Shown here: positions 42,601-52,473 of the stretch, in pieces | Position numbering within the stretch: the stretch's first letter is position 1 | Layout: every line of letters starts with the position of its first letter | From: Sphingomonadaceae bacterium | GTDB taxonomy: Bacteria > Pseudomonadota > Alphaproteobacteria > Sphingomonadales > Sphingomonadaceae | DNA length: 64,000 nt | Reading direction: 5' to 3' | Assembly: GCA_030147805.1 (NCBI GenBank) | Contig: JASBUR010000037.1 | Coordinates: forward strand, 116,773-180,772 | The notes under the pieces: generated by a model | The model's input: only the letters and a program-made list of their open reading frames with translations | Told to the model about the DNA's origin: nothing | The model's database searches: none | Program-made: the position numbers and the translations under genes

Positions 42601-42870
42601 GGCGCGGGGATTGGCGAACCAGTCACGGCGGAGCGTGGCGAATTCTGTCAGGTCGAGGTCCGGGGTCGTTCGTCGGCACGCTCGGTGCCGGAAGGGTCCC
42701 GGGGATAGGCGCCGGGCCGAGCCACCTGCGTCGCAGGTCCGTCGAAGCCGCGCCAGTAGCCCGCTGGCGCCGCGCTCGCAAGGCGGGCGTGGCGAATTGC
42801 GCCGCAAGAAGCGGAGCGCCGCGCCGACGGCGGCGGCCTAGGAGGGCGAACCCCAGCTCAGGAGCTCGCC

Positions 42871-43350
42871 ATGTCCTTCCGTATCCTCGGCCTCGATCCC
42901 GCGCCGTTCCGCCGGCTCTACGGCCTGTCCGACGCGGCGCTCGCCGCGCACGGCGCGCAGCGCCTGGTCGCGACCGCGCCGCGCAGCTTCCCCGACCGTG
43001 TCGAACTGCGCGACCTCGAACCCGGCGAGACCGCGATCCTGCTCAACTTCGAGCATCAGCCCGCCGAAACGCCGTTCCGCAGCCGCCACGCGATCTTCGT
43101 GCGCGAAGGCGCCGAGGCGGCGTTCGATGCGGTCGACGTCGTTCCCGAGGTGATCCGCATCCGGCCGATCTCGCTGCGCGCCTTCGACGCCGCGGGGATG
43201 ATGACCGACGCCGATCTCGTCGACGGTGCCGCGATCGCGCCCCTGATCGACCGCTTCCTTGCCGACGCCCGCGTCGCCTATCTCCAGGCGCATTATGCGA
43301 AGCGCGGCTGCTACGCCGCGCGGATCGAGCGACCCGCCTTGACCGGTTGA
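42871..43350 (+). CDS. DUF1203 family protein
   Basis: 159 residues, MSFRILGLDPAPFRRLYGLS, with GAGGGCG ahead. ETAILLNFEHQPAETPFRSR and AGEAAFDAVDVVPEVIR-like central segment match DUF1203 of unknown function. Length typical. Confidence 0.85.
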   Translation: MSFRILGLDPAPFRRLYGLSDAALAAHGAQRLVATAPRSFPDRVELRDLEPGETAILLNFEHQPAETPFRSRHAIFVREGAEAAFDAVDVVPEVIRIRPISLRAFDAAGMMTDADLVDGAAIAPLIDRFLADARVAYLQAHYAKRGCYAARIERPALTG

Positions 43351-43522
43351 GCGCACGGGGCGATCGATCCGGCGCATAACCGCCCGGTCGTTTCGGGAGC
43401 GGCGGATTCGGGCATGAACCTCCATGTTTTCTGCGGGTTGGTTGGGCGGCGGAGACGCGTGGACGACGGGCGATCCGTCGCATCCCTGCGGGCCTCCGGT
43501 CAACCGCAAGCGGAGATTGAGC

Positions 43523-44422
43523 ATGAGCGAGAACGACAAGACCGGCTTCGGCCGCACCGGCATCGACCCGAGCTTCAGCGCGCGAAATCCGGGGCAGGGC
43601 GGCGTCGGCGGTATGCTCGACGGCCATGACGATCCGAACCGCGGTCCGCTCGACCGGGCGGCGAATGCGCTCGATGGCCGCGACGACCCCAACCGCGGTC
43701 CGCTCGACCGGGCGGCGAATGCGCTCGACGGCCGCGACGATCCCAACCGCGGTCCGCTCGACCGGACGGCGAATGCGCTCGACGGCCGCGACGATCCCAA
43801 CCGCGGCCCGCTCGACCGCAGCGCCAATGCGCTCGGCATGGGCGCCGGCGCGGCGGCCGGGAGCGGCATGGCCACCAACATGACCGGCACGACCAGCAGC
43901 GGCGGGATCGCCTCGGCGGTGTTCGATACTCAGGGCGAAGCGCAGCAGGCCGTCGCGGCGCTGCGCGACGCCGGCGTCAGCGACAGCGCGCTGTCGATCG
44001 TCGCGCAGCACGACGGGCGTACCACCACCACGGGTGGCGACGGCGAGGTCACCGACGACGGGCATCGCAGTCTGCTGCGCGGCATCCTGGGCGGCGGTGC
44101 GCTCGGTGCCGGTCTTGGCGTGGCCGCGCTGGCCATCCCGGGCGTGGGTCCGCTGGCGGCGATCGGCGCGATTGCCGCGGCGGCGGTTCCCGAAGCCGTG
44201 GCCATCGGTGCCGTCGCCGGCGCGGCGGTCGGCACGCTCAACGAGACGCTCACCAAGCACGGCGTCAGCGACGAGGATGCGGCCTATTACAGCGACCGCA
44301 TCAAGAGCGGCGGTGTCTTCCTGTCGGTGGACACCGGCGAGGCCGGCATCACCGCCGACCAGGCGAACGATATCCTGCATCGCCACGGCGGGCACAGCTC
44401 GACGCGCGCACGCATCGCCTAG
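43523..44422 (+). CDS. YflT/DUF1269-type general stress protein with tandem repeats
   Basis: 299 residues from ATG 43523. Residues about 33-104 consist of four 18-residue repeats (LDGRDDPNRGPLDRAANA), nearly identical in DNA. Then a YflT-like domain with AVFDTQGEAQQAVAALRDAG, a Gly/Ala-rich hydrophobic stretch, and a second domain ending in LSVDTGEAGITADQANDIL. Glycine-zipper-like middle could associate with membranes. A degenerate EcfG-like site (TGAAC 43415, N16, GGTT 43436) lies about 85 bases upstream. Terminator follows. Confidence 0.75.
   Translation: MSENDKTGFGRTGIDPSFSARNPGQGGVGGMLDGHDDPNRGPLDRAANALDGRDDPNRGPLDRAANALDGRDDPNRGPLDRTANALDGRDDPNRGPLDRSANALGMGAGAAAGSGMATNMTGTTSSGGIASAVFDTQGEAQQAVAALRDAGVSDSALSIVAQHDGRTTTTGGDGEVTDDGHRSLLRGILGGGALGAGLGVAALAIPGVGPLAAIGAIAAAAVPEAVAIGAVAGAAVGTLNETLTKHGVSDEDAAYYSDRIKSGGVFLSVDTGEAGITADQANDILHRHGGHSSTRARIA
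43617..43835 (+). repeat. Four tandem 54-base repeats in the stress protein gene
   Basis: Units encode LDGRDDPNRGPLDRAANA with few substitutions (His for Arg in unit 1, Thr and Ser replacing Ala in units 3 and 4). The near-identical DNA invites copy-number change by recombination. Confidence 0.85.
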
Positions 44423-44430
44423 TCACGGCG

Positions 44431-44458
44431 GATGGGGAGGGCGAAAGCCCTCCCCATC
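44431..44458 (+). terminator. Terminator after the stress protein gene
   Basis: Perfect 12-base stem GATGGGGAGGGC/GCCCTCCCCATC with tetraloop GAAA, 9 bases after the stop. T-run is weak. Confidence 0.65.
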
Positions 44459-44547
44459 GCTTCGCGTCGATCGGCGACGCTTCCGGATAGGCTTGACGCC
44501 CCCGCCGGCAGGCTTAGCCTTCGCCGACATCTTTCGGGGGAATTCCA

Positions 44548-45921
44548 ATGTTCTTGCGCGGCCTGCTCGCTACCTTGCTGCTGTCGTCGTCGGCGCTCGC
44601 GCAGGAGGTGCCCGAGGCAAAGGCCGCCGCCGAGCGCGCGCTCTTCAAGCAGATCGTCGAGATCCCCACGGTCGAAGGGCGCGGCAACATGCCGAAGCTC
44701 ACCCGGCTGCTGACCGCCGAGTTCCGGAAGGCAGGCATCACCAACGTCGTCGTCAAGGATCACGACAAGACGCAGACGCTGATCGCGCGCTGGCCCGCGG
44801 CGAACCCGTCGGGCAGGAAGCCGATCCTGCTGATGGCGCATATGGACGTCGTCGAGGCCAATCCCGCCGACTGGAAATATGACCCCTTCACCTTTCGCGC
44901 GGAGGACGGCTGGTATCTCGGGCGCGGCGCCAGCGACAACAAGGCGGCGCTGACCGGCATCGTGCTGGCGCTGCAGGGGCTGAAGAAATCGGGCTTCGCG
45001 CCGACGCGCGACATCATCATCCTGTTCACCGGCGACGAGGAGACCGCGGCGATGGGCGCGCGTCGCGCCTCGACCGAATGGCGGGCGCTCGTCGACGCCG
45101 AATATGCGCTCAACGGCGATGCCGGCGGCGGCGCCGTCTACCGCGACGGCCGCGTCGAGGGCTTCTCGATGCAGATCGCCGAGAAGACCTATGCCGACTT
45201 CACCTTCGCCGCCACCAACCGCGGCGGCCACAGCAGCGCGCCGCGTCCCGACAACGCCATCTACGCGCTCGCCGGCGCGATCAAGGCGGTCGAGGCGCAC
45301 CGCTTCGCGCCGATGATCAACGATGCGACGCGCGTCGCCTACGAGCGCATCGCCGCGGCGGACAGCGGCGCCTATGGCGAGCTGGTGCGCAAATGGCTGA
45401 AGGATCCGGCCGACCGCGAGACCGCCGACCTGCTCGAAGCAAACGATCCCGGCTACACGCGCACGCGCTGCGTCGCGACGATGCTGTCGGGCGGCCATGC
45501 ACCCAACGCGCTGCCGCAGAAGGCCGAGGCCAACGTCAATTGCCGCATCTTCCCCGGCGTGAAGATCGAGACGATCCGTACCGAACTGCAGGCGCTTGCC
45601 GGCCCCGACGTCGCGGTGACGCTGGCCGACTCGTCGCCCGAATCGGGACCGAGTCCGCTGCGCGACGATGTGGTGGACGCCTACAAGGCGGCGGTCGCGA
45701 CGCGCTTCAAGGACGCGCCGATCATCCCGATGATGTCGGCGGGCGCCACCGACGGCTCCTATTTCCGCAACGTCGGTATCCCGGTCTACGGCGTTGGCGG
45801 ACTGTGGGGGATCGTCGGCGAGAAGCAGGGCGCGCACGGGCTCGACGAACGCGTCCTCATCGAGGGATTCCACGGCCAGGTGCCGATCTGGGAGGAGCTG
45901 CTGCGGCGTTTGGCCGGGTAG
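44548..45921 (+). CDS. Secreted M20/M28-type metallopeptidase
   Basis: 457 residues with signal peptide (MFLRGLLATLLLSSSALAQ). MAHMDVVEA (H-x-D), RGASDNKAA and GDEETAAMGAR supply the M20 zinc site, and the inserted dimerisation-type domain follows. The family hydrolyses dipeptides or N-acyl amino acids. Periplasmic or secreted. Confidence 0.9.
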   Translation: MFLRGLLATLLLSSSALAQEVPEAKAAAERALFKQIVEIPTVEGRGNMPKLTRLLTAEFRKAGITNVVVKDHDKTQTLIARWPAANPSGRKPILLMAHMDVVEANPADWKYDPFTFRAEDGWYLGRGASDNKAALTGIVLALQGLKKSGFAPTRDIIILFTGDEETAAMGARRASTEWRALVDAEYALNGDAGGGAVYRDGRVEGFSMQIAEKTYADFTFAATNRGGHSSAPRPDNAIYALAGAIKAVEAHRFAPMINDATRVAYERIAAADSGAYGELVRKWLKDPADRETADLLEANDPGYTRTRCVATMLSGGHAPNALPQKAEANVNCRIFPGVKIETIRTELQALAGPDVAVTLADSSPESGPSPLRDDVVDAYKAAVATRFKDAPIIPMMSAGATDGSYFRNVGIPVYGVGGLWGIVGEKQGAHGLDERVLIEGFHGQVPIWEELLRRLAG

Positions 45922-45962
45922 CTCGCACGGAACCAATCATCGGCTCGCCCCATTCGCTGGGG

Positions 45963-46868
45963 GTGAGCGACCGCGACCCCTTTCGATTCCGCATCTTCGT
46001 CAATGCCTCGAGCGGCCCGACGGCGCGCGACGTCGGAGACGTCCGCGCCCGGATCGCCGCGCTCTGCGCCCGCCACGGCCTCGAGGCCGACGTCCGCGAG
46101 GTCGAGCCAAGCTGCATCGTCGAGGCGGTCCGCGATGCCGCCGGCCGCGGCGACGCCATCGTCATTGCCGGCGGCGACGGCAGCGTCGGAGCTGCGGCGA
46201 ACGCGCTCGCCGGCACCGGCACGCCGCTCGGCGTGCTGCCGCTCGGCACGCTGAACCATTTCGCCACCGACCTCGGCATCCCCGCGGATCTCGACGCGGC
46301 GGTCGGCGTGCTCGCGCAACGCCACGTGCGCCGCGTCGACGTCGGCGAGGTCAACGGGCGGACGTTCGTTAACACCAGCGCGGTGGGCATCTACACCGAC
46401 GTCGTCGTGGATCGCGACCGGCAACGGCGCGAGCGCGGCCGCGGCAAATGGGCGGCGATGGCGGTCGCGGCGCTGCGCGCCGCCGCGCGCTATCGGCGCC
46501 AGCGCCTGACGATCGTCGCCGATGGCCGGCGCTGGGAGCACCGCAGCTCGCTCGTCTTCGTCGGCAACAATCGATATGCGCTGCGCTTCCCGCATCTGGC
46601 GGCGCGCGAGCGGCTCGACGGCGGCACGCTGTGCCTGTTTGCGATCGACGGCCACGGCTGGCGGTTGCTGCGGCTGGCGGCGCTGATGCTGCTCGGCCGC
46701 GGCCGCGACGCGCATGATCTGCGCCGCGTCGACGGCGTGCGCGAGCTGGTGATCGGCAGCCGGCGCGACCGGCTCACCGTGGCGCTCGATGGCGAGGTCG
46801 ACGCGATCGAAACGCCGCTGCGCTATCGCAGCCGCCCCGGCGCGCTGACGGTGCTGGCGCCGGACTAA
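45963..46868 (+). CDS. Diacylglycerol/lipid kinase family protein
   Basis: 301 residues from GTG 45963. The nucleotide motif VIAGGDGSVGAAANALAGTG (GGDG) and later LPLGTLNHFATDLGIP are DAGK-catalytic-domain signatures; the C-terminal YegS-like sandwich (RFPHLAARERLDGGTLCLF) follows. Cytosolic kinase of a lipid such as diacylglycerol or phosphatidylglycerol. Its end overlaps the convergent DUF4402 gene by 4 bases. Confidence 0.88.
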   Translation: MSDRDPFRFRIFVNASSGPTARDVGDVRARIAALCARHGLEADVREVEPSCIVEAVRDAAGRGDAIVIAGGDGSVGAAANALAGTGTPLGVLPLGTLNHFATDLGIPADLDAAVGVLAQRHVRRVDVGEVNGRTFVNTSAVGIYTDVVVDRDRQRRERGRGKWAAMAVAALRAAARYRRQRLTIVADGRRWEHRSSLVFVGNNRYALRFPHLAARERLDGGTLCLFAIDGHGWRLLRLAALMLLGRGRDAHDLRRVDGVRELVIGSRRDRLTVALDGEVDAIETPLRYRSRPGALTVLAPD

Positions 46869-47917
46869 TTATACTGCATGGTGATGCTGAAGCTGCCCGT
46901 GTAGATTCCCGGCAGCGTCGCCGTTCCCATCGGGAACGAGCCGCCGACATGGAGCGTCGCGGTCCCCGGCCCGCCGGCGGTTCCGTCGAGCGTCACGTTG
47001 CCGGTCGGGCTGCGCTTCAGCGTCACGGTCAGGCTGTCGCTGCCGTTGCCGTGTACCATCGCGAAATTGGCGGGCAGCGACACCGACAGCGTCCGCGCCC
47101 CTTCGCCGTTGATCGTGTAGACGGCACGCTGCGGGAGCGGCGAGGGCAGGCCGACGCCGTTGCCGCCCACGGTGCGCACGCCCGTCGAGGCGTTGATCGT
47201 CACCGTGCTGCTGCCCGTGCGCGGCCGGACCAGCGCTCCGAAGCCAAGATCGCTGACCTTGATGATCGCGGTCGAGCGCCGGACGTTGGCGATGGCGACG
47301 CCGTCGATGCCCGGCGTCGCCGGTACCGACGGCTCGGCGGCGACACGGACGTTGAACGCCGAGGTGGCGCCAGCAGTCGGCAACCCCGAATCGTCGCCGC
47401 GCACCGTCATGTGCGCGCCGAGCCAGAAGGTCTTGTTGCTGTTGCGTCCGATCGGCTCGATCTGGAAGCTGATCGGATTGCCCGGCGCGGGGGGCGACAG
47501 GATCGTGGCGGTCCCCGACGAGACCGAGAAACTGCTCAGCGCGGCCAACCGGCCCGTCGGCGAACCGCTGTTGCCGATCCGCACATTGAGCCGCGTGCTG
47601 TCGCACAGCGCCGCCGTCCCCGTGCAGCGCACGGTGACGCGCGCCCGGCTGGCGGTGGTGCTGGTGCGCGTCCCGGCGCCGCTCAGCCGGGTGATCGTGC
47701 CGGTCGACGGATCGACGCTGAAGATGGTGTCGCCCGAGGCCGCCGAGGCGACGTTGGCGAGATTGGGCGTGTTGGCGGTGATCGCCTGGACCGACATCGT
47801 CTGCGCGGCAAGCGGCACCGCGCCCGCCAGCCCCACCAGGCCGGCGATGCGAGCATGCCATTTTGCCCGCCGCGGCTGCCCCACCGCGGATGGACGAATC
47901 GCGTTTGCCCCGCTCAT
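46865..47917 (-). CDS. DUF4402-type exported protein
   Basis: 350 residues with a Tat/Sec-like N-terminal signal (KWHARIAGLVGLAGAVPLAA). The mature chain is two beta-rich spore-coat-U/DUF4402-like halves; the final IYTGSFSITMQYN is the donor-strand-like C-terminus typical of such pilin-like proteins. No chaperone-usher genes are near. Ends 4 bases into the convergent kinase. Confidence 0.75.
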   Translation of the reverse strand: MSGANAIRPSAVGQPRRAKWHARIAGLVGLAGAVPLAAQTMSVQAITANTPNLANVASAASGDTIFSVDPSTGTITRLSGAGTRTSTTASRARVTVRCTGTAALCDSTRLNVRIGNSGSPTGRLAALSSFSVSSGTATILSPPAPGNPISFQIEPIGRNSNKTFWLGAHMTVRGDDSGLPTAGATSAFNVRVAAEPSVPATPGIDGVAIANVRRSTAIIKVSDLGFGALVRPRTGSSTVTINASTGVRTVGGNGVGLPSPLPQRAVYTINGEGARTLSVSLPANFAMVHGNGSDSLTVTLKRSPTGNVTLDGTAGGPGTATLHVGGSFPMGTATLPGIYTGSFSITMQYN

Positions 47918-47991
47918 TCGCGGTCGTCTTTAGTCCCGAGTACTGGCGAAGGGAGGCGAATGCCACCAACGTCAGCCGGGCGTGACGAGCG

Positions 47992-48792
47992 TCAGGCCGA
48001 GGGCCGGCGCCGGGCCTCGTCGAGCAACTGCTGACCGATGGTGCGGCCGACCGGCAGCTCGGTTCCGTCCTGCAGGACGACGATGAGCGCACCGCTGCGC
48101 TTGCGGCGGACCGCGGCGATCCGATCGCGGCGACAGATGGCGGAACGGTGCAGCCGGACGAATCCGGCGGGCGCCAGCTGGCTGTCGAGTTGCGCCAGGC
48201 TGGCCCGCAGCAGTCCGCTGCCATCGGCCGAATGCACACGCGCATAGTTTCCCTCGGCCTCGATGCGTTCGATCGCATCGAACGGCAGGCGCACCAGCTG
48301 CTGATTGCGATGCACCCACAGCGCTTGCTCGCCGGCGGGCAGGGGGGGCGCGGCGAGCGCCAGCGGATCGCCGGTCCCGCGCAAGGCCCGCGACACGGCG
48401 GCAGCGTCGAGCGCCAGCCAGGCGAAAAAATAGCCGAGCCACATCAGCAGCCAGCGGCCCTCGTCGGCCAGCGTATCGTCGTCGGCTCCGACGATATCGT
48501 CGAAGCCGCTGCGAACGAGCAGCAGCAGGGCCGCACCGCCGGCCGAGATCAGCACCGCCAGGCCGATGCGCGGCAGCCAGGCCTGCCGCGCGCTTCGCCG
48601 CAGCGCCGCCAGCGCTGCACCGCAGATCAGCGTTCCGACCGAGATCGCCAGCAGCCGCTTGCTGCTCAACGGGTCGAAGGGCGGCACGGGCAGCAGGGCG
48701 GCGCGAACGGTGAACAGGACGTAGGTGGCCGACCAGAACAGCGCCATCATCACGGCGAGGCGCGGCGGCTTCCCTTCCTGGCTCGGTCGCAT
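47992..48792 (-). CDS. Membrane-anchored LytTR transcriptional regulator
   Basis: 266 residues from ATG 48792. Four hydrophobic helices (about 15-145; MMALFWSATYVLFTVRAALL) are followed by a LytTR DNA-binding domain with FVRLHRSAICRRDRIAAV and ELPVGRTIGQQLLDEA. Such proteins are one-component regulators tethered to the inner membrane. Stimulus unknown. Confidence 0.85.
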   Translation of the reverse strand: MRPSQEGKPPRLAVMMALFWSATYVLFTVRAALLPVPPFDPLSSKRLLAISVGTLICGAALAALRRSARQAWLPRIGLAVLISAGGAALLLLVRSGFDDIVGADDDTLADEGRWLLMWLGYFFAWLALDAAAVSRALRGTGDPLALAAPPLPAGEQALWVHRNQQLVRLPFDAIERIEAEGNYARVHSADGSGLLRASLAQLDSQLAPAGFVRLHRSAICRRDRIAAVRRKRSGALIVVLQDGTELPVGRTIGQQLLDEARRRPSA

Positions 48793-48903
48793 CGCGGTTA
48801 GATACGCGCGCGCAACGCTTTGACCAACTAAATCCCCGGTGCGGCGGAGCCTGCGGGTCCGGCGACGGTTGATGCCCCGTCCAGATGCCAGGGAAGGCTG
48901 ATC

Positions 48904-49364
48904 ATGTTCCGTTCGATCCTCATCGGTCTGATCGCGGGAATGCGCTCGATGACGCCGCTCGCGGCGGTGAGCGCCGCGGTCGCGCGCGGCAGGCTGCCGC
49001 GCGACCATGGCGCCCCGACGCTGCTCGGCCATCCGCTGGTGATGGCGGGCACCGCGGCGGTGGCGGCGGGCGAGCTGGTTGGCGACAAGCTGCCGTCGGC
49101 GCCCGACCGCATCATCGCGCCCGGCATCGCTGCGCGGCTCGTTACCGGCGCGGTGGCGGGTGCGGCGCTCGCACCGCGTCGTCGGCGGGAGCTCGCGGCG
49201 CTCGCCGGCGCGGCGGCGGCGGTCGTGGCCGCCTACGTCACCTTCGACCTGCGCATGCGCGCGCTTCGCCGCTACGGGCAGCGGCGCACCGGCCTCATCG
49301 AGGACGCGCTCGTGCTCGGCGCGACCGCATGGGTGATGAACGCCGCGGCGAACGAAGCGAAATC

Positions 49365-49368
<4 letters not shown>
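48904..49368 (+). CDS. DUF4126 membrane protein
   Basis: 154 residues beginning MFRSILIGLIAGMRSMTPLA, the conserved DUF4126 start, with further hydrophobic segments in the middle. Overlaps the end of the convergent glutathione peroxidase gene by 4 bases. Function unknown. Confidence 0.82.
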
Positions 49369-49844
<476 letters not shown>

Positions 49845-49954
49845 GGCCACATCTCACCATGAATGACGGCGGCTGCAAAGCGCCTGCCGTTAACCCAATA
49901 TTTTCAGAACCTTGTTTAACGACGCTGGCCAGGCCCGTTTGAAAGTTCAGCGTT

Positions 49955-50374
49955 GTGTTCGATCAACTCATCTACATCAGCACCGCCCAGCATGCATTGC
50001 CGCGCCGCGAGCTACCGATCATTCTCGACAGCTCGCAACGCAACAATCGCCTTGCCGGCGTGACGGGCATGCTGCTGTTCGACGGCATCCGCTTCCTGCA
50101 GGCGCTCGAAGGCGCCCCGGGCGCGGTCACGCGCATCTTCGCGCGGATCCGCGCCGATGCCCGTCACCGCGCCGCCGTCGTGCTGAGCCAGCGGCCCGTC
50201 GCCGCGCGCGAGTTCGGCAACTGGGCGATGGCCTATGAGGACAATATGGCGGCACCGGGCGCCGTCTCGCTCATCGACATGGTCGAAGCGCTCGTCACGA
50301 CCGTCGAGAACCGCAATACGCGCGAGCTGTTCCGCAGCTTCGCGCGCGTCGATCGCTACGTGGCCCAGGTCTAA
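49955..50374 (+). CDS. Short BLUF-domain blue-light photoreceptor
   Basis: 139 residues, GTG start at 49955. FDQLIYISTAQHAL with Tyr near residue 7, SSQRNNRLAGVTGMLLFDG and FLQALEG provide the Tyr/Gln/Asn flavin cluster. It is a BLUF domain with only a short C-terminal extension (ENRNTRELFRSFARV), so it must act by protein interaction. Lies before the convergent L,D-transpeptidase. Confidence 0.9.
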   Translation: MFDQLIYISTAQHALPRRELPIILDSSQRNNRLAGVTGMLLFDGIRFLQALEGAPGAVTRIFARIRADARHRAAVVLSQRPVAAREFGNWAMAYEDNMAAPGAVSLIDMVEALVTTVENRNTRELFRSFARVDRYVAQV

Positions 50375-50384
50375 CCCCAGCGAC

Positions 50385-52013
50385 CTAGTCGAGCCCGCGC
50401 GCGGTCGCGCCTCCCGCGGCGCGGTCGAGCGCCGCGAGCAGCGGCGCGTCGCGCCGGTAAGGATCGCTGCGGAAGGCGAGGGCGCCGTCGGGCTTCGCCT
50501 CGACCGTCAGATAGCTGATATAGACGGGCACGGGCTCGTCGAGATCGACCTGCTGCTCCATCCCCATCTTGGCGGGATCGGGCGCCGCATCGCCGAACAG
50601 CCAGCGCGCCAGCCGCGGCGCGTCGGCGAGCCGGACGCACCCCGAGCTGAAGCGGCGGTCGGCGCTGGCGAACAGCCCCTTGTCGGGGGTGTCGTGCAGA
50701 TAGATGCCGAGCTTGTTGGGCAGCATGAACTTGATCTTGCCCATCATGTTGTGCGGACCCGGCAACTGGCGCATCCGCAGCGGCCGGGCGCCGCTGGCGA
50801 CCGCCTTCCAGTCGATCTCGCTGGCGGCGAGCGGCCGGGCATCGGGCTCCCAGCCCGACATCGATTCGAGCTTGTCCCGGCGCAGATAGCCGACGCCCTG
50901 CGCCACCACGCGCTGGGCGCGCACCTGCGTCAGGTCGGGCGGCAGGTTCCAATAGGGATTGACGATGGCGTGGCTCATCCGCGCGGCCATGGTCGGGGTC
51001 TTCTGGTCGGGCTTTCCGACGATGACGCGCATCGTCTCGGCGATCTGGCCGCCGTCATAGGCGCGCAGCGTGGCGCCGGCGACGTCGACGAAGATGAAGC
51101 GTTTGCCGGGATCGGCGGGAATGGCGCGGGCGCGCTCGAGGTTGGCGCGGATCAGCCGTTCGTAGCGCGCCGGACCCTCGTTGAGCGCGGCGATGGTGCG
51201 CGGTCCGGCGGCGCCGTCGACCGGCAGGCCGTGTGCGGCCTGAAAGTCGCGCAGCCGGCTCGCCAGCGTCGCGTCGAAGCTGGCCGGCGTGGCGGCGAGG
51301 CCGAGCCGCTCGCGCAGCGCGGCGACGCGGGGGCCCGTCGCGCCGGCGCGCAGCATCGGCCCCGGCGCGACCTGTGTCCGCGGCAGCGACGACCAGCGTG
51401 CGCGATAGGCGGCGAGTCCGGCGCGCAGTTCGGCGTAGATCGGGTTCATGCGCGTCGCGGCTTCGACATGCGTCTCGAGCGAGGACGCCCGGCCGGCTTC
51501 CCGCAGCCACACGCCCGGCGTGCGCGGTTCGGGTGCGAGGCCGTCGTGGACATAGGTCATCGCTTCCGCCGCGCTCGGCCGGTGAAGGTCGGCGAGGTAG
51601 GCGCCATAGGCGCGGGTCAGCCGCACCTCTGCCTCGATCAGCGCGCCGGCGTCGCCGCCCCGTCCCGCGGCGACCGCCGCCGAAAGCGCGGGGTAGTCGT
51701 AGCGTTCGGGCGCCAGGCCGTCGTCGGCCGCCGACGCCAGGCGCGTCAGCAACGCCTCGGCCGCGGGGCGCAAGGCCGAGCCGTCGATCCACAACGGGCG
51801 ATAGCTTCGCGGCAGATAAAATCGCTGGAGAAGCGGGTCGCTGCCGACGGCCGCCTGCAGCGCCGCCTCGTGCGCCACGGCGCTCGACGGCACCGCGACG
51901 GTGGCGCCGGCCGGTAGCGGAAGTCCGAGCGCCAGCAGCAGCGCCGCCAGCGTTGCGACATGACGCGGCCGCCGCGCGAAGCGCGCGGCGACCGGTTCAT
52001 TCACGATCGGCAT
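50385..52013 (-). CDS. L,D-transpeptidase (YcbB/YkuD type)
   Basis: 542 residues with signal peptide (VATLAALLLALGLPLPAGA). A peptidoglycan-binding-like domain is followed by the YkuD fold with HDTPDKGLFASADRRFSSGC and SSGCVRLAD, giving His, Arg, Cys. Periplasmic enzyme making 3-3 cross-links or attaching proteins to the wall. The short gene upstream shares the strand. Confidence 0.92.
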   Translation of the reverse strand: MPIVNEPVAARFARRPRHVATLAALLLALGLPLPAGATVAVPSSAVAHEAALQAAVGSDPLLQRFYLPRSYRPLWIDGSALRPAAEALLTRLASAADDGLAPERYDYPALSAAVAAGRGGDAGALIEAEVRLTRAYGAYLADLHRPSAAEAMTYVHDGLAPEPRTPGVWLREAGRASSLETHVEAATRMNPIYAELRAGLAAYRARWSSLPRTQVAPGPMLRAGATGPRVAALRERLGLAATPASFDATLASRLRDFQAAHGLPVDGAAGPRTIAALNEGPARYERLIRANLERARAIPADPGKRFIFVDVAGATLRAYDGGQIAETMRVIVGKPDQKTPTMAARMSHAIVNPYWNLPPDLTQVRAQRVVAQGVGYLRRDKLESMSGWEPDARPLAASEIDWKAVASGARPLRMRQLPGPHNMMGKIKFMLPNKLGIYLHDTPDKGLFASADRRFSSGCVRLADAPRLARWLFGDAAPDPAKMGMEQQVDLDEPVPVYISYLTVEAKPDGALAFRSDPYRRDAPLLAALDRAAGGATARGLD

Positions 52014-52024
52014 CGCGGGCTGAA

Positions 52025-52300
52025 TCAGCCGCGCTCGCCGGCCATCATCGCCTCACCGGCGCCCGTCGTCGGCGCGGCCATCGGCGCGGCCTTCGGGGTC
52101 ACCGTGACGGTGGTGTCGGTGCGGGTGCTGCCCGACACGACCGAACGGGTGGTCGTCGTCGGCGCGGCGCCGGGCGCCGCCGGGGTGACGACGAGCGTGG
52201 TGGACGGGTCGCCGCTCACGTTCGGCGCCGTCTGAGCGACGGCGGCCGAGCCGAGCAGCATGGTCGAGGTCGCGATCGCGATCGCCAGCTTGTTGTTCAT
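52025..52300 (-). CDS. Small exported stress-controlled protein
   Basis: 91 residues from ATG 52300 with GGAGG ahead. Signal peptide MNNKLAIAIATSTMLLGSAA, then a Pro/Thr/Ala-rich low-complexity chain (TTTTRSVVSGSTRTDTTVTV). No family recognised. An exact EcfG-type promoter lies 40 bases upstream. Confidence 0.65.
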   Translation of the reverse strand: MNNKLAIAIATSTMLLGSAAVAQTAPNVSGDPSTTLVVTPAAPGAAPTTTTRSVVSGSTRTDTTVTVTPKAAPMAAPTTGAGEAMMAGERG

Positions 52301-52339
52301 CTTAATCCTCCGATGGGATTGCACTTGGGAGACTCGTTC

Positions 52340-52365
52340 AACGGAGGAAGCCCGCGAACTGTTCC
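52340..52365 (-). promoter_or_regulatory. EcfG-type promoter of the small exported protein gene
   Basis: Minus strand GGAAC (52365-52361), 17-base spacer, CGTT (52343-52340). The 5' leader is about 33 bases and contains GGAGG. Confidence 0.7.
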
Positions 52366-52473
52366 AGCGACGTTCCGACATTGAGCGGCGAATGCGCCGA
52401 ATCGTGCGCGGTGCCGATTTAAATGCAACGGGCCGGCGTCACCGCCGGCCCGCCTTGCATGCGCGCGCTAGGC

